Positions 1 through 13,392 of a stretch of 64,000 nucleotides of DNA are shown here, piece after piece (positions within the stretch are counted from its first letter, which is position 1; each line of letters starts with the position of its first letter). The translations under genes were made by a program, and so were the position numbers. This DNA comes from Paragorgia papillata. Lineage: Eukaryota; Cnidaria; Anthozoa; Scleralcyonacea; Coralliidae. The DNA lies in NCBI GenBank assembly GCA_035771165.1, contig JAWNZC010000238.1:786001-850000 (forward strand). Reading direction: 5' to 3'. The notes under the pieces are model-generated. The model saw only the letters and a list, made by a program, of their open reading frames with translations, did no database searches and was not told the origin of the DNA.

Positions 1-380
1 TTCATTTTCGATACCGGAAGTGAGTACTATTAACGCTGGTATCGGTCACTTCCGATACTCTGCACAATTGTGAAAAAGTAGTCTCCAACAAGCTAGGTTT
101 TCCCACTTATCATATTTTATTTTAAAACTTTAACATTATTAACTCAAAGGCATAAATATTAAAGAATTTCAACAAGATAAAACTGTTTTTCACTTATATT
201 CTCTTCAGTTTGGCGGGAATTTCGGTCAGCCGAAAAAAAATATGAACTACTTTATGTAATAAAGAGCCCACGCTACGGCTCAAATCACTTTTTTTTTAAA
301 TTTCGAGCGATACCAGGTATCGCAGCACTAATATTTGGCAATGCTCTGCCTACACGTATTTCAAAAATTGGTTGACCTAT

Positions 381-547
381 AGAGCGTTTTCAGTCGCGTG
401 ATCGGTGGCCCCATCGGGGTGGTGAAACAATACGAAATATTTGAATAAGAAAGAGCTAATTCCCATACCGTACACCAATAGGGCCGCCATTTCATTGTTT
501 TGGTACACCAATATGGCCGCCGTGACGTCAGATGAAAACACTCTATA
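381..547 (+). mobile_element. TIR MITE, copy 1 (inverted relative to 1161-1327)
   Basis: The termini are inverted (ATAGAGCGTTTTCA against TGAAAACACTCTAT). The same sequence lies in opposite orientation at 1161-1327, with GGTTGACCTA flanks on both. An empty site survives near 38325-38340, where GGTTGACCTATA runs straight into GTTGACCTAATCC. A TA-type target is likely. Confidence 0.6.
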
Positions 548-600
548 GGATGACCTATTAATCCCTGCTCTGCTCTACTTCACTGCTTGCTTTAGTTTTA

Positions 601-990
601 GACTACGTTTACACTAGACCAAAAGTATCCGGATTCACATTGCTTTTTATTCCCATGCATGAGGATGAAAAACAATGTGAATCCGGATACTTTTGCTCTA
701 CAGTGTGTATAAAAAAAACCTGAACCCTTAGAAAACAACCTATTGTAGTAGTTTGAAAGCCCTAAGCACTTCGCTGAACCCACAGATCGTAAAACACACG
801 GTCTTATACACCTGGGAAATTAAGAGCGGTATGCATGGTGAAAGTATTTAAAAGCTTTTTCGCTTCGTTTAACTTATGTGCTGATTAATTTATAACGCAG
901 CGCTTTTAGGGCTTTCAAACTACAACAATACGTTGTTTTCTAAGGGTTCAGTTTTTTTTTGATACACACTGTAGTGTAAACGGGGTCTAA
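601..990. mobile_element. Hairpin MITE split by a nested TA-target MITE
   Basis: The outer element is a palindrome of about 110 bp, starting GACTACGTTTACACTAGA and ending TAGTGTAAACGGGGTCTA. Its arms contain AAAGTATCCGGATTCACA and the complement. Related copies lie at 2012-2103, 10891-11002, 19716-19827, 38041-38150 and 40044-40137. Here it is interrupted between 700 and 972 by the element described next. Confidence 0.7.
701..971. mobile_element. Tc1/mariner-like MITE with TA target duplication
   Basis: The element starts CAGTGTGTATAAAAAAAA and ends with the near-complement TTTTTTTGATACACACTG. The arms are long (AACCCTTAGAAAACAAC and TTGTTTTCTAAGGGTT; GTTTGAAAGCCCTAA and TTAGGGCTTTCAAAC). 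TA flanks both sides (699-700 and 972-973). It sits inside the hairpin MITE at 601-990. No transposase is present. Confidence 0.75.
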
Positions 991-1160
991 TAGAGCAATT
1001 GTAGCCCAACCAAAGCAAGCCGAGAGAAACGGTGCTGTAAGCAATACTGTACTCTTTGGGTATAAAGAAAGCATAGTTTAACCCCAGAGGCGGCCAGTTG
1101 AAAGTCGAATTCGGACATAGTTTTATTATTTATTAAAAATAATACAAATTGGTTGACCTA

Positions 1161-1327
1161 TAGATCGTTTTCATCTGACGTCACGGTGGCCATATTGGTG
1201 TACCAAAACAATGAAATGGCGGCCATATTGGTGTACGGTATGGGAATTAGCTCTTTCTTATTCAAATATTTCGTATTGTTTCACCACCCCAATGGGGCCA
1301 CCGATCACGTGATCGAAAACGATCTAT
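1161..1327 (-). mobile_element. TIR MITE, copy 2
   Basis: This is the reverse complement of 381-547 and contains the same blocks, such as GTACACCAATATGGCCGCC in complement. The flanks are GGTTGACCTA and TAGGTTGACCTAATCC. Confidence 0.6.
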
Positions 1328-1431
1328 AGGTTGACCTAATCCCTGCTCTGCTCTACTGCTGCTATGTTTTATAGAGCATTACCAAATATGGACAGCTTTT
1401 GTTATGCGAAATTACCGTCGGTTGCATCTAA

Positions 1432-1580
1432 AGGCTGGTTTCCAGTCAGTGGAATTTTGCGAGCGGGCGGAATGTTTCTTTGTCTTTCGTGCTCTGAATT
1501 AGATTAGTTCCGCTCGAGAGCTCACAAGACAAAGAAAAATTCCGCCCGCTCGCAAAAGTCCACTGACTGGAAATCAGCCT
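1432..1580. mobile_element. TIR MITE with TAA target duplication (PIF/Harbinger-like)
   Basis: The termini are inverted over about 40 bp (AGGCTGGTTTCCAGTCAGTG against CACTGACTGGAAATCAGCCT). TAA flanks both ends (1429-1431 and 1581-1583). A 3-bp T-A-A target fits PIF/Harbinger derivatives, which is an inference. The homologous position near 38495 lacks it, so it inserted in this copy after the block duplicated. Confidence 0.7.
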
Positions 1581-1850
1581 TAAGGATGGACACCACCAAT
1601 GAAAAACATGTTCTACGCCGACGTCAAACTTCTATGTCGAACGCCGAACTTGGCAATGAATTTATCATGGCCGGTCGATTGAAAATTGAGGAGTTTTTAA
1701 GCTCATAGACGAGTGAAACAAACGAGTGAAACGACCGTTGGGCTGAGAGACAGTGAAAATGTAAAAGCAAAGAAGTTCCGCTCATAAACATAGAAGTTTG
1801 ACGTCAGCTGCGTAGATCATGTTTTTCATTGGTGGTGTCCATCCTTAGAT
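1581..1850. mobile_element. TIR element (GGACACCACCAATGAAAAAC family)
   Basis: Inverted arms of about 55 bp begin TAAGGATGGACACCACCAAT and end ATTGGTGGTGTCCATCCTTA. The arms include CAAACTTCTATG and the complement. A shorter, internally deleted relative lies at 39788-39885. Confidence 0.65.
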
Positions 1851-2011
1851 GCAACCGACGGTAATCAAGGGACCGGAATTCGAATCAGAAACGGAAATAA
1901 ATCTTCGATGAATACGGTAATATGACGAAAGTGTTGACGTCATTCGTCCAATATTTTCATTATTTAATTTAATGATGACGTCATTCACAATAATGGTTTC
2001 TTGACAAAAAG

Positions 2012-2103
2012 GCCCCGTATCCGGATTCACATTGTTTTTCATCTTCATGGGAATAAAAAACAATGTGAATCAGGATACTTTTGCTCTAGTGTAAACGGGG
2101 TCT
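2012..2103. mobile_element. Hairpin MITE copy, left end truncated
   Basis: This is the same family as 601-990: GTATCCGGATTCACATTG, then GAATAAAAAACAATGTGAAT, ending GCTCTAGTGTAAACGGGG. The left terminal 15 bases are missing. The block duplicate is at 40044-40137. Confidence 0.65.
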
Positions 2104-2745
2104 TAGTCTATTATATACATCATTACATGCACCTACAGTAACATAAAGGTGCATGTTGAGTGAGGCTCTACTGTGATTCGCTCCAAACATTTCACACGCT
2201 GATCAAATCGGATAGAAGTGAAGCGACCTATTAGGATTGCGTAGGATGGCGTAGGACATTGCGTAGGATGGCGTCGGATGGCGTAGAATATCGCGCCTGC
2301 GCATTGAAGAAATGCGGACAAGTTGTGTCACTCGAGTTGGACTTCTGGGCCCGGTTGTATAAAAAAGTGATTAACTTTAATCATGATTAGTGCTTAATTC
2401 TAGCCAATCAGGACCAGTGTTTGAGACTTTAACTACGATTTAATCACCCAAAAGGTGATTAAATCATGATTAAAAGTTTTATACAACTGGGCCCTGGTTG
2501 TATTTCTATTCTGTGCTTTCGCCCACTTGTTCTGACATGACGTCATTTTCTCATAAGATAAAATGTCAGGATACGACAGATACACTTTGATGCAGTGCAG
2601 AGTGAGGCCCCTTGACGCCCCCAGCTTCCGTAGAGCCACTTAGACTTTCCAAAATTAAAGTGGCCTGTCTAACCTACCGAAGACAGCTGTAACTGTTGGC
2701 AGTGGCGTAGGACATTGCGTAGGATCGCGTACTTACCGAAGACAG

Positions 2746-2960
2746 CTGTAACTGTTGCCACTGGCGTAGCCAGGTTTGATTAATTAGGTGGGCACCAAGT
2801 GGGCCAAGGCCTACAGTGACATTTATAAGGGGGGCAGCTACGATGGCTCCGGAAATTTTTTTAAAATCTAGTGCTCTCTGAAATACCATTTCCTGCATTT
2901 CGGGAGAAGACTTTATAGAATTCTGAACAGTATAAAACGCTATATAAACTACCAAAATTA
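2746..2960 (+). mobile_element. hAT-like element remnant (GGCGTAGCCAGG family)
   Basis: A terminal-looking TGCCACTGGCGTAGCCAGG is followed by a stretch that includes GAAATACCATTTCCTGCATT. The same stretch is at 42450-42690, and an inverted relative is in 52229-52690. Only one end is recognisable, so the boundary is approximate. Confidence 0.45.
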
Positions 2961-3106
2961 AATATTTACATTATTTTTGGTAAGATTGCGACAAACTTTG
3001 TAGTCAGTTTGTATAATAATGGATGATGTCATTAAGGTAGATCTCAATTTTGAAAAATTGAAAAATTCTGAAAACTGGTATTTAGAAAGGTCTATGGTTG
3101 TCTAAA

Positions 3107-3345
3107 GGCCTGGCCAAACGCTTTCAACATTTCATTCAACATCGTTCAACATTGTTGAATTCAACATGTTGAAAGCGTTTGGCCACCCCTGTTGAATGAT
3201 GTTGAACGTTGTTGAATGGTGTTGAATGATGTTGAACGAAATTTGAACATGTTCAAATTTTCGTTCAACACGCGTTCAACATTTCTATTGTTCTCAAAAT
3301 GTTGAAAGGTGTTGAACGCATTTGGCCACATTTCATTCAACTTTG
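3107..3345. mobile_element. Foldback repeat rich in GTTGAA/TTCAAC
   Basis: The segment runs from GGCCAAACGCTTTCAACA to TTGAACGCATTTGGCCA and is largely TTCAACA and TGTTGAA motifs that can fold back on each other. It looks like a non-autonomous hairpin element. Confidence 0.5.
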
Positions 3346-3749
3346 TTGAACAGAGACATGCGCCTGTAATATTTACGTACTTTATGCAGTCTCCATGTTT
3401 CAACTCCACTCGTGGTCTACCGTCCCCATGATCCCTTGCGGGACTATCTTACCGGATTCTAACATCTCTCCTGACATTAAGCATAAACCTTACACACTTC
3501 AGCGAGGACACCCCGAGCTCAAAGTCAAACATCTCCGCTCAAAATCGTCGCTCGACCATAATTCTTCCACGAGCGCATAGCACGAATGTTGGGCTTGCCA
3601 TAGAATACGGTTTGTTGACAACTCGTGGAATTTTCGCGATGTACGAAGCCATTACCCTTCTCAAATTCATCAGTTTCAAATGTCCTCAGAACTCACTTGA
3701 GCCAGCACGCACGTGGACTGCGAACTGCCCCATGAAAGTGGCCGGTTTT

Positions 3750-4560
3750 CTATCAATCTCGAGCCCATAGTCACCCCCTTTTTGGTCAGCGGGAGAGCGC
3801 GGGGGAGACTCTGGGGAAACTGGATTGATTCTCTGTTTTGATTGGCTCATTTAAATTTATTGAATTCATCGATTCAAAACATACAGATTGTAAAATAATC
3901 AAAGTCAAATATATTGCTTAATTCAATAAACATATATATCTTCAAATTTAGACGCCTCATTTACATCTCCTCTCTTTGTTTAATATATCTGGGTCTCACT
4001 CGTCTCAGTCACAATAAAGTTTAAAAGATGGATTTCGAACAACATTAAATACGTCGCAATGAACAAAACAAACCCTGGTGGCATTTGTCGTTATATTTGA
4101 TGTATAAATGTAAAACAATTTAAACAACGAAAAAGCATATTTAAGACAATTAAAGAAGGAATCAGCCTTCGCACTCGTATTAAAAGGCTTGTGATCAGAC
4201 GTCTGATCCAGGACGATATTGGCATCGTGAATTGATAGTTTAGTAAGTTTACATTGCATTTCAAGAACGTTTATGTCAAGTGCTACCACCAGCAGTGTCA
4301 GTCTCTCTCGGACAATTTTAACGTGCATCTGATCTGCATATTATGCAGGTTTCTCACAAATATAGTATTTGCGATTTCAAACAAATATAATGAACACAAC
4401 GCACATCCTGCACAGCAGATGAGGCTACGATCATGCGCTTAACAACCGGAACCCCTCATTTCTAATTCAGGGGTAATTAAATCCAATTTCCCCAGAGTCT
4501 CCCCCGCGCTCTCCCGCTGACCAAAAAGGGGGTGACTATGGGCTCGAGATTGGTTTTCTA
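3750..4560. mobile_element. Long-TIR element, about 800 bp
   Basis: Arms of about 80 bp (3750-3832 and 4478-4560) are inverted copies. The left reads CAGCGGGAGAGCGCGGGGGA and the right TCCCCCGCGCTCTCCCGCTG. The AT-rich interior has no recognisable transposase. The GC-rich arms contrast sharply with the surroundings. Confidence 0.6.
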
Positions 4561-4607
4561 TGCGATTTCCGATCGTGTTTCGTACATGCGCAGAACGGAC
4601 TGTACAT

Positions 4608-5750
4608 CACCTTTAAATAACACCGCTGCCAAACGTTTTGCGCATGCGCGACGTCCGAGCTCGTCCTCAGAAAAAGAGCGGGAAAACACTGAAATATTTG
4701 GACTGGTCCGAGAGTCCGACACAAAATTAGTTAAAATTATAAGTATACTACCGAAAAGATAAGGTAGATAATTTGTGCATGGCTTCTTTGTCAATATTGT
4801 AACATATTATGAATTTACCCCTTCGTAATTTTCTTTACCCTTTTTTTAAAACACAAATGAATAGTCGAGTCTTACTTAGTCTTCGCTGTCTGGTTGTTGT
4901 CGCCACGGCTTCTCTTGATATTTATTCTAGAGAATTCACGCATGCGCAAACGTTTGGCAGCGGTGTTGCTTTAAATATTCTTTTATGTGCATCTAAATTA
5001 ACCAAAAGGTGAGGCAAAAAGTTCCAGGCCCCTGCACGGTTTGCAGGTAGGATTCAGTCTCCCACAAAATGTTTTTTACACGGCCGCCCTTCTTGAGCGA
5101 ACTGCGAAGGCTCGAAAAAAAGGTTTGAAAAAATTATTTATCAAACATTTTGTCAGGCTAAACGTGCATTTAATGGTTTCCCATTGTTGTGTAGTGCTGT
5201 TGTTGTTTTCTTTACTGTATAGCAGTCCAAAACTATACAGTAAATTAAGCTACGGATGAAAATAGGCTGAGAAAACAGACGTCCTTTTGCTGGATGAAAA
5301 CAACCAGCTGAAAAGAGTGAGAAAGCTTGAGTGTATTGATACTTGATATTTCATAATATACATTTAATGTCATTTTCTTATATCTGCTCCATTAATTTTT
5401 TGCTCGAATGTGTTAAAACGGCCTTTTGTAACTAATAATATTTTAAGAAATAACTGACAACTAGATTGTTTATTTTTCAACGAATGCGGAATGCCTTTTA
5501 AACAAAACGACATATGCAACTGGTACTAAAGGCATATTCTATACTAAGTTTGTGTTGATTTTTTGTATCCTCCTCGGAGTAACGAAACTCTAATTTATCT
5601 AATTTCTTGACTGACAAACTTACTATACAATCAGACAATGACCCTTACTATAGCAACAAATAAACAATTACTGCATAATTAGTTCGGCAGCGTACTAGCG
5701 TAGCACAACCATGTCATACAACACCTGACACCGATTGCCCACTGCAATCA
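4608..5750. other. Gene-free stretch with a degenerate inverted repeat
   Basis: Inverted segments lie near 4608-4655 and 4930-4975 (CGCTGCCAAACGTTTTGCGC against GCAAACGTTTGGCAGCG). The right one runs into TTTAAATATTCTTTTATGTG, the terminus of a MITE family also at 10787-11030. Part of 5200-5540 is also found at 14658-14985 and 23555-23880. I see no supported gene here. Confidence 0.5.
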
Positions 5751-5759
5751 AAATTTAAA

Positions 5760-8664
<2,905 letters not shown>

Positions 8665-8749
8665 AGAATATCTCATAGAAGAAATGAATGAAGACAATTG
8701 CCTGATTGGGATCATTATATTTATTTTATACAAACATTTTTACGTACAG

Positions 8750-9536
8750 TATTTTACTGTCTATAACGCCAGACTATTTTACTCCGTCTAACACCAGTCC
8801 GTTTTCCTCTGCCTAACACCAGAGCGTTTTACTGTGTCCAACACCAGACTATTTTACTCTGTCTAACACCAGACTATTTTAGTCTGCCTAACACCAGACT
8901 ATTTTACTCTGTCTAACGCCAGACTATTTTACTCTGTCCAACGCCAGACTATTTTACTCTGTCTAACACCAGACTATTGTAGTCTGCCTAACGCCAGACT
9001 ATTTTACTCTGTCTAACACCAGACTATTTTAGTCTGTCTAACGCCAGAGTATTTTACTCTGTCTAACACCAAACTATTTTACTCTGTCTAACGCCACACT
9101 ATTTTACTCTGTCTAACACCAGACTATTTTACTCTGTCTAACTAGACCGTTTTACTCTGCCTAACACCAGACTATTTTACTCTGTCCAACACCAGACTAT
9201 TTTACTCTGCATGTCTAACACCAGACTATTTTACTCTGTCTGACACCAGACTATTTTACTCTGTCTAACACCAGACTATTTTACTCTGTCTAACACCAGA
9301 CTATTTTACTCTGTCTAACGCCAGACTATTTTACTCTGTCTAACACCAGACTATTTTACTCTGTCTAACGCCAGACTATTTTACTCTGTCTAACACCAGT
9401 ATATTTTACTCTGTGTAACACCAGACTATTTTACTCTGCCTAACACCAGACTATTTTACTCTGCCTAACACCAGACTATTTTACTCTGTCTAACACCAGA
9501 TTATTTTACTCTGTCTAACACCAGATTATTTTACTG
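8750..9536 (+). repeat. 25-bp minisatellite array V1
   Basis: About 31 tandem units have core TAACACCAGACTATTTTACT plus CTGTC or CTGCC. Variants include AACGCC and CCGTTTTAC. The array ends in GGTCAAGTGGAGAGCCCTC, the first bases of duplicated unit U1. Confidence 0.95.
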
Positions 9537-9732
9537 GTCAAGTGGAGAGCCCTCCGTAGTAAAGAAGTTAAATATTTTAATAATAGCTCGCTGGGTGCCC
9601 TCTTGTTTCATAATTTTATGAACAGACATCAAAACAAAACTTTTATTTCACGTCAAAATTTTTACAATAAACTGTTATCAAGTCAAGGTATGCACAAATG
9701 TAATTATAATATATATATATATATATATATAT

Positions 9733-9832
9733 GGGATAATTGTGGGATGCGCAGTAGATTTCAATACGTCTCTTGGCCCAGTCTTCAGAAGGAGGAATGG
9801 GGGGGGGGGGGGGTCACTCTGTTGTTTAATAT
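9733..9832 (+). repeat. 100-bp block duplicated within U1 (also 10281-10380)
   Basis: The text from GGGATAATTGTGGGATGCGC through a long poly-G run to TCACTCTGTTGTTTAAT occurs twice in U1, 548 bp apart. U2 and U3 have it once (about 19111 and 32480). The extra copy is embedded in (TA)n. Poly-G length differs between all copies. Confidence 0.85.
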
Positions 9833-10443
9833 ATATTATTTAATATATATATATATATATATTATTTTATATATATATATATATATTATAAAATGAACGT
9901 TCAAAAGTATCGAGCACTCTGTGTATATACATATATTTAATAGAAACAGCATGATATGAGCAGCCGAGCTGTATCTGATTTACAAGGCGAGCTGCAAATC
10001 GAAGCTAAAGTTCATTTAAATCAGGACGATGCTGTATCCGATTTACAACCACTGCTACGGTATTGATTTCTTTTGAATTTTCGTCATGAATTATTAATGA
10101 GTATTTTAAATATATATATAGTTCTATGCACTGAATACACGTAACAAATAAATATTCAATGTCACAAATTTAGATAGATGAATCCAATGTCATGCAGATT
10201 TTGATAAAAAATATAAAAACATAGAATATAGAATATCAATTTCGTACCCATAGCCTTCACCGCACACGCAAACGAAGGCTGGGATAATTGTGGGATGCGC
10301 AGTAGATTTCAATACGTCTCTTGGCCCAGTCTTCAGAAGGAGGAATGGGGGGGGGGGGGGGGGGGTCACTCTGTTGTTTAATGCTTTCCACAATATTTAT
10401 AAATTAAGAATATATTAAAAGATATGCTTCAAACGTATGCTGA

Positions 10444-12468
10444 TTAACTTTTTTTGCAAGATTCGGTGTGATTATACGCAGGGATATAAACAGTAGCTTT
10501 TTTAACGTGTTTGTTACGCTGAAAAAGGCGTTGGGTTTTCTTTGTAGCTTCACATTCACCATCGTCAATACACCTCATGACCTGTGCCCAAGGAGAGACA
10601 ATATCTAGAGTTTTATTCCCTAGCCATTGTTGGAACACATGAGGTCCATTTTTGCAACGAATAACTAAGTAAACAAGAAAAGAACCAATGAGATATTGTA
10701 TTATTTATGCTGGTTAGTTTTATGGTTAAAACAACTCTCACTTCGAGAGCTTGCATAGACCACTTTCATAAAGACCTTCACTTTAAATATTCTTTTATGT
10801 GCATCTAAACGAGCCTTTCTGGCCTCGTTATGAAGCAAAGATTCTTTTGAATTACAGACACACAACCGAGGCTATAGAAAGGCTTATTAAGACCACGTTT
10901 ACACTAGAGCAAAAGTATCCGGATTCACATTGTTTTTTATCCCATATGAGGATGAAAAACAATGTGAATCCGGATACTTTTGCTCTAGTGTAAATAGGGA
11001 CTAAAATGCACATAAAAGAATATTCAAATTAATCACCATTGTGAAAGTGGTGTATGGACTGCTTCAGACGCTTGTTCACTTCCTGTTCTTAGGAATTATA
11101 AGCACACGGAATAAATAAGAGCCTGTGGATGCGGGCTAGAGAGCCTGTGCATGCGGGCTAGAGAACCTGCGCATGCGGGCTAAAGAGCCTGCACTGCGTT
11201 CAGTTTTGCGTTCCGTGGCCACACACGGACACGTTTTACGTGATTGGTCCACCAGCTTTGTGCAATCAATATAATTCGATCCGGTCTTCCCTATGGGATA
11301 TAACTAGCCTAGTTTCTAAGCATTTCGTTTCCGCCACGAGCTTGGCCGCGTAGTCGGTTTGGGTTCTTGGGAAGACTGGGGTGAGGCTGTAAGCGTGAAG
11401 CTAAGAATCGTTCTGGTCCTTCGAGTGTTACTTTTTTCGAAGATTTTACCAAAGATCTTACCAACAGAAAATTTACACGGTTGATCAGAGAAGTTGCATC
11501 TAATTTTCCCGTGCATGTTGATGAGGGAAAATGTATGCAAGCCGGAAATTTAGAAGAAGACAAAGGATTTCTTTGTCTTCTAATTTTCCCTCATCAACAT
11601 GCACGGGAAAATTAGAAGAATTGCATGAGCGATGAGGGAAATACGAGGTTTACATTCCCTCGGAGAACAAAAGAATCCGAGGCGATCATGGTACTACAGA
11701 GTATATACCATTAAACACTTTGAGGCCTGTACCTCTCCCTGTGCTGAATAAAATCGTCTGACGTTAGCCAGAATAAATCTTAAGGACTCCGCGTAGGCTT
11801 CAAAGTGTTAATATACTGAAAATACAATGCGTTTAGTAAGTGTGAAAGTGCAAACATTTACATAAATTTGAACATAGAATTAGAGAGACTTTATATTCAG
11901 ATTGCTTGCACGTTCCAGACAAAAGTACATTAAAGAATTAGCAATAGCTTTATCCTTGTTAACATAGCAAGTTTAACGTACCTGTTGGATAACCAGACCG
12001 GATCTTTTCAGTTACACGAATATATGTATCTCGCATGTAGTCTTGGACTTCGGTTTCGTTCATGTTCCTGGAGGAATTTCGGGAATTTCGACATGTTTTG
12101 TGCTGGTCAATTTCAAAAGATATTTTGCTTCTGTTTACGTGATGTCTAACGTGCGCGTATAAGTGTTCTGTCTTGTTTGGCTCACACGGATACAGACACC
12201 AATGTATCTTTATGTATGTTTGCTTGTATTTTTGCTTCTCCAAGTTAGTTGGAACGACTTTTGTAAACGTTTCCTTCGGCTTACAATTTCCTCCTAAGAA
12301 AATAAACACCAATATTTATAATTTGTTCCCGCTTATACCATACCAATTAAACTGTGTGTGTTTCAGTTATAGTAATGTATACCGTGTATATAAATTGTAT
12401 TTTAATGCAATACCTGAAGAATTAGGAAGACATCCAAGCACCACTAACACCATGACCAAGTTTCTCAT
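10444..12468 (-). CDS. Secreted two-domain four-cysteine protein, copy A (3 exons)
   Basis: The exons are 12468-12414, 12293-11982 and 10664-10444, all bounded by AG/GT and all joined in phase 1. They give 588 nt and 195 aa. Exon 1 is a signal peptide, MRNLVMVLVVLGCLPNSS. Exon 2 carries domain 1: C-x28-C-x3-C-x30-C, starting NCKPKETFTKVV and closing SFEIDQHKTC. Exon 3 carries domain 2: C-x27-C-x5-C-x31-C, with PWAQVMRCIDDGEC and closing NHTESCKKS then stop. Several N-x-S/T sites suggest a glycosylated extracellular protein. C-x-P-x-E-T near the start and H-K-T-C at the end of domain 1 recall PDGF/VEGF cystine-knot factors, but the central G-C-C is absent, so the family is unproven. A TATA box lies about 110 bp upstream. 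Paralogues are at 19269-21360 and 32634-34368. The gene model is well supported; the function is not. Confidence 0.75.
10787..11030. mobile_element. MITE (AATATTCTTTTATGTGCAT ends) carrying a hairpin MITE
   Basis: The ends AATATTCTTTTATGTGCAT and ATGCACATAAAAGAATATT are inverted. Inside, 10891-11002 is a hairpin MITE of the GTTTACACTAGAGCAAAAG family. The pair is repeated in U2 (19611-19855). U3 has lost the interior together with about 385 bp (junction near 33080). The terminus also appears at 4970-4990, and a related palindrome lies at 59438-59560. Confidence 0.65.
11500..11620. repeat. Palindromic repeat in intron 2 of copy A
   Basis: TTTTCCCGTGCATGTTGATG (about 11503-11530) is repeated in complement at 11583-11612. 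U2 and U3 have an extra unit (about 20400-20480 and 33390-33465). The short open frames over 11309-11563 fall here and are not consistent between copies. Confidence 0.55.
11711..11812. mobile_element. Short TIR MITE (ACACTTTGAGGCCT ends)
   Basis: The left end AAACACTTTGAGGCCTG and right end AGGCTTCAAAGTGTTAAT are inverted, with GACGTTAGCCAGA inside. Copies occur in U2 and U3 at about 20600-20703 and 33576-33677, and a diverged one at 59182-59252. Confidence 0.6.
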
Positions 12469-12574
12469 CTTGTTACCGAGTTCAATAGAGTAAAAGTATA
12501 GAATTTTCTTTTTGCGGAACACTCAAGTTAACGTATCAAGTGCGAAATGTACAGCTCTGGATATATAACACTGA

Positions 12575-12581
12575 TTTTATA
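12575..12581 (-). promoter_or_regulatory. TATA box of copy A
   Basis: TATAAAA on the minus strand lies about 107 bp upstream of the ATG at 12468. It is kept at the same distance in the two paralogues. Confidence 0.5.
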
Positions 12582-12904
12582 GATACTGTATAGTCTTTTC
12601 ACGTGGGAGGGTTCGAAACTATGTGCGAAGGCTTAATAGTTGACATTGTGTAACGATGCATGCATGATGCATGGGCGTAGAAATTCTACCGAGTTCTACC
12701 GACAAATTGCACATTTTATTATCAGTAATTGAACTAAAGCTACACTCTGGATTCACTGCAACATTATCGCATTCATTGTCAATAAGCTTATATTCTACGT
12801 TCAGCATAGTGTTTTTAGCTTGAAGTTGGTAAAGTTTCAGAAGTTTTTGCTCTACAAGCTGTTAAATAAGTTTAAATAAGTTGTTAAACTCAGAATTAAA
12901 CTCT

Positions 12905-12985
12905 AAGCTCCGCCGGACCGGACTCAAACCCACAACCTTTTGAGTACAAACCGGACGGCTCTAACCGTATTGATTCCGTCACTAG
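12905..12985 (-). repeat. tRNA-like remnant (SINE head or tRNA pseudogene)
   Basis: The minus strand reads CGGTTAGAGCCGTCCGG, then AAGGTTGTGGGTTTGAGTCC, resembling A-box and B-box regions of a tRNA. Cloverleaf pairing is poor. The U2 copy at about 21805-21880 has a few substitutions. Confidence 0.4.
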
Positions 12986-13221
12986 AATTAAAATAGCAGG
13001 CAGAGGTTGAAACTTTATCACGGCAACGTCAAGCTAAAAGAAACTATATACTAACGTTAAAAATGTCAGTTCTTTCACATGGCCGTAGGATTTTAATTTA
13101 GTTAATGTTCTGCTTCTTCCAGGCTTTGTACAACATTCTTCACGCCCTTCTCAGCTCCCAACTGTTCTAGGTTTCGAGTATACATCACTTCGTGCCTAGG
13201 ATGTCTAAGAATTTCCCTTGG

Positions 13222-13392
13222 ACGAGTAAAATAGTCTGGTGTTTATAGACAGAGTAAAATAATCTGGTGTTAGACAGAGTAAGATAGTCTGGTGTTATAT
13301 ATAGACAGAGTAAAATAGTCTGGTGTTAGACAGAGTAAAATAGTCTGGTGTTAGACAGAATAAAATAGTCTGGTGTTAGACAGAATAAAATA
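13222..13392 (-). repeat. 25-bp minisatellite, minus orientation, U1
   Basis: About 7 units of AGTAAAATAGTCTGGTGTTA plus GACAG, the complement of array V1. It is conserved at the same place in U2 (22119-22290), and U3 retains about 3 units (34818-34892). Confidence 0.9.

Larger units (their letters stand above)
1..3050. repeat. Duplicated block, copy 1 (partner about 37620-42738)
   Basis: This stretch matches 37620-42738 in the same orientation, but each copy carries different insertions. Its first 300 bases also match 13922-14190, 22817-23080 and 35440-35700, so the window opens inside a further unit of the duplicated locus. No host gene is visible. Content is stacked TIR and hairpin elements, listed separately. 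Similarity ends near 3035 (partner near 42738), just after the shared text ATGGATGATGTCATTA. Confidence 0.75.

Noticed and set aside
11309..11563. Conserved open frames as an extra exon of the cysteine-rich gene
   Set aside because: They lie in intron 2, overlap a palindromic repeat, switch frame between copies (2-bp loss in U3), and exon 2 joins exon 3 in phase without them.
12619..12807. Frame with four cysteines (NECDNVAVNPEC) upstream of copy A as a separate gene
   Set aside because: Present in U1 and U2 only because these are near-identical; the U3 version has a 1-base loss at the start, and there is no splice or family support.
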